Source: Lolium rigidum
Taxonomy: Eukaryota; Streptophyta; Magnoliopsida; Poales; Poaceae
Assembly (NCBI RefSeq): GCF_022539505.1
Contig: NC_061510.1
Span: 34,373,047 to 34,437,046, forward strand
Reading direction: 5' to 3'
Length of the DNA stretch: 64,000 nt
Shown: piece after piece, positions 12,066-21,953 of the stretch
Numbering within the stretch: position 1 is the first letter of the stretch
Layout of the letters: each line of letters starts with the position of its first letter
Notes under the pieces: model-generated
The model's database searches: none
Seen by the model: only the letters and a program-made list of their open reading frames with translations
What the model was told of the DNA's origin: nothing
Made by a program: the position numbers and the translations under genes

Positions 12066-12105
12066 AAAAGAAATGAAAAGAAATGAAAAGAAATGAAAAA
12101 AAATG
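12066..12105. repeat. Short tandem repeat (AAATGAAAAG)n
   Basis: Three to four copies of a 10-bp AAATGAAAAG-type unit inside the hAT element. The last copy is degenerate. Confidence 0.7.
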
Positions 12106-12451
12106 AGCGAATCAACTTATTAAATCACAAAGAGGTGCTTTAAATATATATCTTTTAGCAACAAGTAGTGTTGATGTCCATGATAATAATCAAAGGCAAG
12201 AGGTATGATCCCAAACAAGATGATGATACAAGTTGATGATTTGCAGCCTTCGCTGGATGCTCAGAATGGTGGCGAGCAAGATCATTCTCCTTTATCTATA
12301 TATGATCTCAAAACATGGATAATCTTGACAATTGTAAAAAGGGGTATTTTAGAGGCCTCTTTCGTCGCCTCGCCCAAGGGCCACACAAAAGATAGAGCCG
12401 GCCCTGGCAGAGGCTGGAGCGATGCTCCCATATCTAAAAAAAGTTATTTCA

Positions 12452-13651
12452 GTCTCATGCTAAAAAAAAAGTCATTTCATCCCCCCTAGCTACCGACAAA
12501 CAAATTCGCTAGTGGGAAAACTACCGACCATACACATAGCTTTGGACTGAGTTCGGCATGTACCTAGCCCATTCCATCCGCCCTCCACTGCTTACCCAAC
12601 GGCTGCAAGGAAAAGGAAAACGAGAGCGGCGATTCTACCGGCGCCGGTATGTGCCAGCATCGCATCGACCGTCAAACGGGACTTCAAGATTCACGACACA
12701 TTCTCAGGTATAATTCTTACCGCTTCGGTACAGGAGGCGAAAAGCGGATACAAAACTGCTACAACCTGACGACTGTCACATACGTCGAGCGACTGGTCCC
12801 ATCCCCTCCACGCGGAAATATCGCCGCCTGCTTCCGCTCCATCTTCTCTCTTCCTGAAGGTGTTTTCTCGGATCCGCCATGAATTCCTAGAGTTCGTCTC
12901 TCCTCTCTCCACCTTCCCCTACTCGGTAGCCTGAGATTGTGCATCAATCGACCAGCGACCTCGAGCGATTTTGCATCAATTCTCCGGCCCTAATCCTATT
13001 CTACAAAGATACACTGCCACGGATCTGATTCTCCAACGATCTGATAATGGAATTTTCAGTTCTCTCTCATATCATATTGATTTTGACTTGCCCTGCCGAA
13101 TCTAACTTTCTGTTCTCCCCGGAATGGTTCCAAACCTGCATTTGTGTCCATGGAGACAGCGTCTGTCCCCAAGCCAGGGTAATTTCTAGGCATGCTCAAC
13201 ATTGTAGAGAATACTTGAAATCTAGATAATCATGGGCAAGAAATCAACTACACACTACGGTTTCGTATTTAGCTTATTGCCAAATTATTGATCTAATGAT
13301 TCTGTTAGTCGTATGGACTTTGCAAAAGAAGTTCAGTGCATGTCCAAAAGCATGCATTATTAATTATGTGTACAATTACCGGTTGCAAAAGAAGTTCATA
13401 TTTTGCTGGTCCAAAGAGATTTGTAACTTTTTTTTGGCAGTGCTATGTCTTAGAGAGATATGGAATAGTCCATTGGATAATGGATGTGCAAGCTCAGAAC
13501 GAACTGAAACATCTCATCCAAATGAGGTCTTTCTAATATGACCCATCGGGACGGATTAACCTTGAAAAAACTTGTAGCTATTAAGATAATTGTGAAATGC
13601 ATCAAACTTAAATTTCTTCTTCATGCATGGTTTTATAGAGGATACAAACGA
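12452..13651. other. Host-like spacer, possible 5' part of C48-like gene
   Basis: The segment contains a CT-rich, moderately GC-rich stretch (12640-12960) that resembles a promoter or 5' leader, then AT-rich sequence resembling introns. No complete ORF is supported. It could be the 5' part of the exons that follow. Confidence 0.3.
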
Positions 13652-14530
13652 CGAAAAATATGAAGCACAATCAAAACGGCATAAGATCTATCAATGAAGA
13701 AACTGGCGAGTGCTCCGAAAAGCAGAATGATGAAAACAAGTTCTCTTTTTCAATCAAATGCACTCTGGGGAAGTGTTGTCAAAAAATAGTTGCCCAATCG
13801 AGTAAGTACCATAGGAATGCTAGGTTGGATATTTCAATCTCCAAATACCCGATGCTACTTTTGCATGCAATTTATCACATTCCATCCCCGTCATATAAGC
13901 CATGTTGGTTCTTAACTTAAATATAATGTTTACGATCAACCCTGACCAGATTTTTGTGCCTACTCTTGTAAGCCAGACATGGTGTGGATATTTCTGGGAC
14001 ACGGAACTTCATTGTATTCACATCCTCAATCTGACATTCCATAAGTCAAGAGTCGGTTGCATGATTATAATGTCAGTAAGATACTGACTGCGTTATGAAC
14101 TTGCATATCTGCTATGTTTAGTGGGCAGAAGATAAAATTGAGTGACTGGCCAAATAACTACGTGAAGCCTGTCGCCGCAGGAGCTTCCAAGTAAGTTTAC
14201 TTTCTAATTTCCAATGCTAAATTCTCTTTTTCATGTCCTTTCCACGTAATGAGAACGAAAACATGATATTGCCCCAGTCGCGACTCCAAGATATTGACTC
14301 TCATGCCCATTATGGACTTCAATGGGACATGGTTTATGAAGGATCACGCCAAGGTAGGAGATCTTAAGTTGTATACTCTTCCTATCCTAGCATTATAGAG
14401 GTGCTAACAATGAAGTCATTCATCAGCTATCTGTTAATAATTTCAAGGCTTCTGCGCTATATGAAGACATCGATGTCGCCGAGAAGAGAACAATGTTGTT
14501 CTGCCTGTTTATAGCATTGATGATTGAAGT
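13652..14530 (+). pseudogene. Ulp1/C48 protease-like gene, 3' exons
   Basis: Exon-like blocks with matching splice signals lie in order on the plus strand. An upstream block (13660-13801) encodes MKHNQNGIRSINEETGE and ends at a GTAAGT donor. A middle block near 13930-14070 encodes QIFVPTLVSQTWCGYFWD, then ELHCIHILNL, resembling the H/W...WD...IHILDP region of Ulp1-type cysteine peptidases. Block 14123-14189 encodes KLSDWPNNYVKPVAAGA and ends at GTAAGT. Block 14280-14353 encodes RDSKILTLMPIMDFNGTW, then FMKDHAK, and ends at GTAGGA. The last block (14449-14529) encodes ASALYEDIDVAEKRTM, then LFCLFIALMIEV and TGA. The catalytic Cys expected near RDSK is not seen. The 5' exons are unresolved and the middle reading phase is not proven, so I call it a decayed or divergent member. 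The GTGAAAC array starts right after it. Confidence 0.4.
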
Positions 14531-14559
14531 ATGATTTGATAATATGTTTTGTCAAACAT

Positions 14560-15350
14560 GTAATATTTCAAATGAACTATGAGGTTATAATTTCTTATAA
14601 CTCATGGTACATTTTCACTAGTACCCATTAGATGTACTAAGTTGTTAATTTTATTTGGCAACGGATGAGACGTAATTCACTTTCTAAGTAATGTACCGAT
14701 GTTTCAATTATGTTTCGGTTTCGTACCAATTGTACATAGCACCGCGATTCATTTAGTACCAATTCGTGCATGTTCAAACATGTTTCAAGGAAGTTTACCT
14801 TTGTTTTCTATAGTTTTGCATGCATGTTTCACTTATTAATTAATTCGATGAATGTATGACATACATTGCAATAGTCTAAATTAATCTATGATGGTGGATT
14901 GTCTCTGTTTCACTTAACCTCTTTGTCCATGGAAAGCGGGTGTTTGAAGTTCTCTCTTGAAACTTTTCTAAAATGTCGATTGATGTACGTGAACCGGCAT
15001 TTGTACATCGATGTTTCCTTAAGATTTCAGTAGTTTTTCATCCATGTTTGACTTGTTGAGTGTTAGGGTTTAGGATTTCACGAGTTATCCATGCTTGTTT
15101 CACTAAATTATCCATAAGGGATAAAAAATATTTCAATATATTTCTATTGGTGTTTCACTTTATTTCATGTTTTATATTATTTTGATATCGGATATATTAT
15201 GTTTCACTTTTTGAGCATGTAGGTACCACTTTTTATTATAATGGACGGTACATGTTTCAATATTATTCATTACATGTACAAATATAGCTAAACAACAAAT
15301 TTTATACGGTAACGAATGGTACATGATTCACAGGTTTCACATTTTCCGAT
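14560..15350 (-). repeat. Diverged TGTTTCAC-oriented repeat flank
   Basis: The heptamer GTTTCAC and variants recur about every 40-100 bp on the plus strand (for example near 14705, 14828, 14906, 15098, 15160, 15200). This is the reverse complement of the GTGAAAC motif that dominates from 15370 onward. Units are too diverged to set a period. No gene is present. Confidence 0.55.
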
Positions 15351-15359
15351 ATAACTAAT

Positions 15360-17053
15360 ATGGTGAACTTGTGAAACATATTACGATAGGCCATGCATTA
15401 CTGAAATAATTGTGAAGCAATTGGAACTTATATCTTACATTTTGAAACAAGAAAACTGAAACACCCTCCATCCATTTTTAACTAAGGTGAAACATGCCCA
15501 TGCAAGTAAAATATTAGAAGGATTTCATGGTCAACTTGTGAGACATATTCCTATAACACATGCATTAGTTAATCTTTTGTGGAACACAAGCTTAATTTTG
15601 AAAGTGAAACAACTAGATTATTATATGTGAAACAATATCTATAAATCATGGAAAACACATTCATATATGCTAAAATAATTGTAATATTTGTGAAACAATT
15701 TTAACCTAGATCTTACATTTGATGCCAAAAAAAAAGTGAAACACTCCATCCATTTCAAATTAATGTTAAACATGCCCATACAACTGAAACGGTAGAAGGA
15801 TTCCATGGTCAATAAGTAAAGTATATTCCTATAGGGCCCATGCATATATTATTGAATTATTTGTGAAACATGCAGAAAAAGTGAAATACCCTCCATTATT
15901 TTCTAACTAATATTGTGAACTCTTGAAACACTTTTCCATTGTCTATGCATTATTGAATTATTTTTGAAACAGTTGGAACCTATATCTTACATTGACACAA
16001 CAAAAGTGAAACACCCTCCATCCATTTCAACCTAATGTGAAACATGCATGCTCATCCAAGTAAAACACTAGAAGAATCCCATGGTCAAAGAGAAACACAC
16101 ATTACGTCATTGAATTATTTTTGAAAGATTTAGCTTAATTATTGAAGTGAAACAACTAGATTATTATATGTGAAACAATAGCGATAAGTCAGGAAAAACA
16201 CATTCATATAGGCTAAAATAATTGGAATATTTGTAAAACAATGTTAATCTAGATCTTACATTTGATGCAAAAAAGTGAAACACCTCCATCCATTTCAAAC
16301 TAATGTACATGAACATGCCCATACAAGTGAAATAGTAGAAGGATTTCATGGTCAACAAGTGAAACACATTCCTATAGCGCCCATTCCAAATTTAACCTAG
16401 ATCTTACATTTTATATAAAAAGTGAAATAACCTCCATCCTTTTATAACTAACATGGTGAGCTTGTTATATGTGAAACAGTAGCGATAAATCATGGAAAAA
16501 TCTTGTGTTCTATATATTTATCATCATGTGAAACATGTGCAAACAAGCCCTTCATTATTTAAAACCACGTGAAGTAATTGAAACTTCTATGTTACATTGA
16601 TATAAACAAGAAGTGAAACATCCCAACAATGTGAAACCGTGGAAGGTTTTTACCGAACCACGTTGATAATACATTGATTCCAAAAAAAAGTGAAACCACC
16701 TCCATTATTTAAATAACAGTGAAACATCCTCCATCCATTTTTGAACTAATACGAAATATGCCCAACCAAGTGAAATAATCACATGATGAATATTCAATAT
16801 GTTCATTTGAAGCATTAATGAAATATAAATACAAGCGTAATTAACTTACGTGTATCCGTAGCGATTATTATGTGTGATACTATATAAGATTATTTCAAAA
16901 AACTAAGTGAACCCATGGTTAACTTGTGAAACACTATCCTGCTTTGTTGAATTTTTTGTGAACAAATTGGAAGCTAGATCTTACATTGTTTCGAAATAAG
17001 TGAAACCAACTCCATCCTTTTGAAACCAATGTGAAACATACCTAGCAAGTGAC
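15360..17053 (+). repeat. GTGAAAC satellite array, left segment
   Basis: Tandem repeats are rich in GTGAAAC. The landmark CCATCCATTT or near variants occurs at 15468, 15746, 16018 and 16286, a period of about 268-278 bp. Each unit contains two related halves, one with CATCCATTTCAAACTAATGT and one with CATCCTTTTCTAACTAATAT. The segment ends where the solo LTR inserted (target GTGAC). Confidence 0.8.
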
Positions 17054-17512
17054 TGAAAGGACGAGATGTCGCCTAGGGTGAATAGGCGATTTAAAAATTC
17101 TTACATATTTGGCTTGTAAGAATTCGGAATTAAACTAACGTTTATTTTACAAGCATAAAACATAAATATGCTAGGCTCAACTAAGTGCAACAACAACAAC
17201 TAAAGCTAAGCAAGATATGCACAATATATATATGAACAACAAGTGATAGCAAGATATAATAAATAATTCAAGCTCGATGGCTATCACAAGGGAAAGTAAA
17301 CTCGGGTATAGAAATAACCGAGGCACGCGGAGATGAAGATGTATCCCCGTGTTCCCTTCCTTTGCAAGAAGGTACGCCATGTTTGGAGAGGTGGGGATCC
17401 CACGAAGGATTTCCCAACGCCACGAAGGCTCACCTTCTTCTCTGAGCCTATCCCACGAAGGAATAGCCCCTTTCCTTATGGTTAGCTTTTCCTCCACTCC
17501 GGAGATGGCAAG

Positions 17513-18825
17513 TGATACGTCTCCAACGTATCTATAATTTCTTATGTTCCATGCTAGTTTTATGACAATACCTACATGTTTTGCTCACACTTTATATCAT
17601 TTTTATGCATTTTCCGGGACTAACCTATTAACAAGATGCCGAAGCGCCAGTTCCTGTTTTCTGCTGTTTTTGGTTTCTGAAATTCTACACAGGAAATATT
17701 CTCGGAATTGGACCCCACGAAGACAGAAGTAAATATTTTGTCGAGGCGGACCAAGAGAGCTAGAGAAAGGCCAGAGGGGGGCCAAGGGCCCCCACATCAT
17801 AGGGGGGCGCGACCCACCCCTCTGCCGCGCCACCAGGTGGGGAGGGCACCCTAGGGCCCCTCGGAGGCCGCCCTTCCGCCTATATATTCTCCCAGATGCG
17901 AAAACCCTAAAGAGATCGGTCTTCCTCCACGAAAAGTTACGTAGCCGCCGCCATCGCGAAGCCAAGTTTGGGGGACAGAAGTCTCTGTTCCGGCACACCG
18001 CCGGGACGGGGAAGTGCCCCCGAAATCCATCTCCATCGACACCACCGCCATCTTCATCGCCGTTGCTGTCTCCCATGATGAGGAGGGAGTAGTTCTCCCC
18101 CGAGGCTGAGGGCTCTACCGGTAGCTATGTGGTTCATCTCTCTCTCCCATGGTGTGATCTTTATGTGATCATGAGCTTTGTAATCTAGTTGAATATGTAG
18201 ATGTTACTCTTGTCTATTATGCACTCTAGAGGTTACTTTAATATGAAATCCGGAGTCACTCTCCACGGTGTGATTGTGACAGTGTGCACATCGTGTGTGA
18301 TTCCTTTATGAAGTTGTGGAGCTTGTTTACTCTGGCTTGAGGTGTGCTTTTGCAGCCCTCACAATGAATGGTGTTTGTTATCCAACAAGAGAGTGTTTGA
18401 GAGTAGCATTTATTTATTCAATTATGTGATCATTGTTGAGAGTGTCCACTAGTGAAAGTATGATCCCTAGGCCTTGTTTATATGCATTGAAACACCATTT
18501 CCAACAAGTTCTGCTACATGTTCGCTTGCTGCCATTTTTATTTCAGATTGCAATTACTACTTATAATCATCCATATTACTTGTATTTCACTATCTCTTCG
18601 CCGAACTAGTGCACCTATACATCTGACAAGTGTATTAGGTGTGTTGGCAAGAGACTTCTTGTACTTAATTGCAGGGTTGCTTGAGAGGGATATCTTTGAC
18701 CTCTACCTCCCTGAGTTCGATAAACCTTGGGTGATTCATTTAAGGGAAACTTGCTGCTGTTCTGCAAACCTCTGCTCTTGGAGGCCCAACACTGTCTACA
18801 GGATTAGAAGCGTGTGTAGACATCA
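17513..18825 (+). mobile_element. Athila-type solo LTR, 1.31 kb, nested
   Basis: It begins TGATACGTCTCCAACGTATC and ends GTGTAGACATCA, with target duplication GCAAG at 17508-17512 and 18826-18830. The termini match the LTRs of the Athila elements at 37072-43995 and 60800 onward, but it is about 400 bp shorter. No primer site or internal sequence follows, so it is a solo LTR. It interrupts the surrounding TGAAAG-family LTR. Confidence 0.88.
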
Positions 18826-19369
18826 GCAAGCTCCACATCCAATTCACAATCTTCACGAAGGAGACTCCCGAGCCCCTTCACAACCTTCCACGAAGGAGGT
18901 CACCGGGACACCAACCAAGCCACCTAGGAGGTCACCCTCCAAGAGTAACAAGCTCACGGTCTCTCACTCGAACTAATCGTGGTGGAGAGCTCAACGCTAT
19001 GCAGTGATGCAAAACAAGAACACCAAAGGTGTTCAAATCCTTCACACTCAAATCCCACCAAAGCAACAAATGCTAGGATGAGATTAGAGAGGAAGAATAA
19101 TAGAGGAAATCAACAAATGACTCCAAGATCTAGATCCCAAGAGTTCCCCTCACTTAGAGTAGGAATGGATTAGAGGTGGTTGTAGATCTAGATCTACTCT
19201 TTCAAATCCCCCAACAATATGCAAGAATCATAGGAGGGAAGGGAGAGGAATAAAGCTCAAGAAGGTCAACAATGGTGGTAAAAACGTGCCTAAGAAGCCT
19301 AAGAACAATGGGGAAGAAGCCCCTTTTATAGCCCCTTAAAAATATGACCGTTGTGGCAAAAAACGAGCC

Positions 19370-19495
19370 AACCCGGCACTGGACCCGACACGTACCGGAA
19401 TTTTCGGTATCCTACCCGGCATGCCGGGCCACGTACCGGATTGCCCGGCAGCAGAACTCGGCATGCTGAGCCACACGCCAAAAATGCGATAACTT
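19370..19495. repeat. GC-rich palindrome cluster inside solo LTR
   Basis: Contains CCCGGCATGCCGGG, a perfect 14-bp palindrome, plus related ACCCGGCA, CGTACCGGA and TGCCCGGCA half-sites. Once nested insertions are removed it occupies the same relative position as the CCGGAGTCTCCGG cluster in the 6.5-kb LTR. Confidence 0.65.
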
Positions 19496-19614
19496 TTGCA
19501 TCCGGACTCCGATTTCGATGATCTTGGGCTCGTTGGAATCACGACAACTAGCTCTACAATATTATTCATAGAAACATCATAGTCCAACCATTGAGCAAGA
19601 AAATTAATATAAAA

Positions 19615-20518
19615 GGGAAAATTAGTTTTGTACCATCAAAAGATCCACACTTTAGAAAAATACCACTGAAATTTTTGGCTTAAGGAAAATACCATCCAAA
19701 GATTGCCACGTTATAGGATTGTACCATGGCCGTTAAGTCAACGTGAACTCGATCTGAAAAAACGGATCGATGTGCAAAATGAAGGAGATCCACACTTCAA
19801 GCTGTATATTTTGGGCTGCATCTCCTTCCTCGCTGGAAAATGCATCTGCTCCTCAAGAGTAAGTCTCGATGTCAGCTCGTGTCTACAAACAAAGCCTGGA
19901 GTGGTTCTGAATTTCTAAGCACCAAGCACCGAGCAGGGTCAGACCTTGCCCACATTCCCGCCAACAGCCATACCTTGCCGCGCGCGCTCCGGCAAGCTCG
20001 CGCGCATGGCAAGCCATGCACACCCTGCAAGTTGAACGTCGGCAATCTGTAGGTCAACGCCAGAACCGGCGACTGCGCGGCCTGTAAGTCAGCACCAGCT
20101 TGGTCGCCGTTGCATTAGAGGCCTAGCACCAGCTTCGCGTGCGTGGCATTGGCGGGAGCAAGTTGAGCTTCACAGCTACCAACAGCGCGTGGGGACATTA
20201 GCGGCCGCACCTTGCTTCTAGGTCGTGTGATGGGCCTCGCACGCGACAACGACCAATCGGCTAGGCGCACCACGGCGGCTGTAGCATGGGAGCGGCCAGT
20301 GGACACCTCGGGAAGCATGAGAATGGGGAGATGGCAGGGAGGTATGGCGTGGCAGAGGAGATATATTCGTTCTTTTCAGATCCAGTTCACGTCCACTGAA
20401 CGATCATGATAAAAACCTATAACGGGGCTAACTTTGGATGGTATTTGTTTAAAGCCAAAACTTTCAATGGTATTTTTCTAAAGTGTGGATCTTTTGATGG
20501 TACATAGCTAATTTTCCC
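19615..20518. mobile_element. Non-autonomous Mutator-like element (Pack-MULE candidate)
   Basis: The 9-bp duplication AATATAAAA flanks it exactly (19606-19614 and 20519-20527). Long terminal inverted repeats start GGGAAAATTAG and share CCATCAAAAGATCCACACTT; similarity continues for roughly 80 bp and resumes inward (GTCAACGTGAACTCGATC against the inverted right arm). The middle (about 19800-20340) is much more GC-rich than the arms, suggesting captured host sequence, but I cannot identify the source. It is nested in the solo LTR. Confidence 0.85.
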
Positions 20519-21494
20519 AATATAAAAGGTTTGTGCTATCTATAAAACATCAAACCGGTAAAACCTCCAAACAAAACGCAATAGAAGATGCATACGAATT
20601 CTGTTTTAGATGAACTTGGACTTGTTGTAAAGCTAGCAACAAGCTCAAGAACCTCAAATAAAAAAACACCAAGAAGAAACAAGAATATAGGGATGCAATA
20701 TATGCAAAGGATTGAGCTCCCTAAGACGATGCGATCAAGTTAGTCAACCGAAAGCCCCTCTTGATAGTGCGGCTATCTGTCCTATAACACAGTCTCCCAA
20801 CAACCACCTTGAGACCGGTAAAATGAAAACCTATCAAGGACATACCTTTGCCTTGTGCATCCCGCTTGATCTTGATGACAACGCTTCAAGCTCCACTCAA
20901 GCCGGGATGGCTCACTTGATCGTTGTTGCTTCGTGAAGATTCATGATTTGCTCCCCCATATGCCACTATGGGATAGCTTCATTAAGCATATCTTCACATG
21001 CCCATTATCACCAACTGGATGGCAAGATTCAAGCATATGATCCTTCTAAGATGCTCATCTTGAACTTGCCCAACTCAACATTGATGATGATCACCACTTG
21101 ATTTCGTATTCTCATGGGCTATATTAAATCTCACTTTTGATGCACGTCCATGGAAAGATACCTAACCCACATAGACAACACAAAGACACATATATAATGG
21201 GTTAGTTCATAAAGCTTAATTGACAAAGTTTACAATACCACATGACTCCATGTGGCACATTCTTTATGCTTCATGTGTTGACCAAACCTGAATCTATTAT
21301 TCACTCTTTGTGTTGGTCAACCTTGTATCTTCTCATGCTCTATCATAATATCTTGAGGTATATAGAGAACTCTTCATTTGATTCCATGCTCTAAATCTTA
21401 GTCAACCATAGCTCAACTCATGAGGCTATCATGACACCGACTTAGTGCCATATCATGAATTCTTCTCTAGAAATCAAACACTCAAGATCTTGAT

Positions 21495-21820
21495 CATCCA
21501 TTGCTTAACACATAAGCTAGAGCATAACTCATATTGAGTTCCACATAAGAACTCCATCTTCATTTCTTATTCTTGATCATATCACATATATGTCTTTAAA
21601 TCGATGATCTTGATGCCAATACTCAAGGTGTATCTTTATGGCATCCATACTCTTCATCATCCATTGCTTAACACATAAGCTAGAGCATAACTAATATTGA
21701 GTTCCCCATAAGAACTCCATCTTCATTTATTCTTCTTGATCATATCACATATATGTCTTTAAATCGATGATCATGATTCCAATATTCAAGGTGTATCTTT
21801 ATCTTCATAGCATCCATACA
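21495..21820. repeat. 163-bp tandem duplication inside the solo LTR
   Basis: CATCCATTGCTTAACACATA and the following sequence recur 163 bp downstream (21495 and 21658) with few changes. It is a local duplication in this LTR copy only. Confidence 0.8.
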
Positions 21821-21953
21821 TGAATCCAACACATGGACTACAAGTAGTACCTATGGAATATTCCTTCATATAAACTCAAAGAAAACATTAGTCCATAGGG
21901 GTTGTCATTAATTACCAAAACCACACATAGGGGCAATGTACCATTACAGTGAC

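Larger units (their letters stand above)
11474..12406. mobile_element. Non-autonomous hAT element, 933 bp
   Basis: The ends are CAGGGCCGGTTCT and, inverted, CAGGGCCGGCTCT, a typical hAT terminus. The perfect 8-bp target duplication GCAGAGGC lies at 11466-11473 and 12407-12414. No transposase is encoded. It interrupts the 3' untranslated end of the LINE, so it is younger than the LINE. Confidence 0.85.
10954..12440 (+). mobile_element. 5'-truncated LINE, split by a hAT element
   Basis: Target duplication AAGTTATTTCA occurs at 10943-10953 and 12441-12451. The 3' end reads ATTGATGCAGAGGC, is cut by the hAT at 11474-12406, and resumes TGGAGCGATGCTCC to a short A tail. The LINE at 27637-28243 has the same 3' end (GATGCAGAGGCTGGGGC...), which confirms the reconstruction. 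The coding remnant (to the stop near 11343) encodes the LINE C-terminus (PPSANVTNMFGKWLNGV, then IWRTRNDIIFNKQ and WRHINRLANG) with a frameshift and an in-frame TAG at about 11118, so it is non-functional. Confidence 0.8.
17054..21948. mobile_element. Solo LTR (TGAAAG family) inserted in the satellite
   Basis: It begins TGAAAGGACG and ends ACCATTACA, with the perfect 5-bp duplication GTGAC at 17049-17053 and 21949-21953. Removing it restores a satellite unit (CAAGTGAC joined to CCACTAGAAGG), like the intact copy near 24550. It is the same family as 6502-8538. After removing the nested Athila solo LTR and the Mutator-like element the LTR is about 2.66 kb. No internal region exists. Short ORFs seen inside are not genes. 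Confidence 0.85.
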
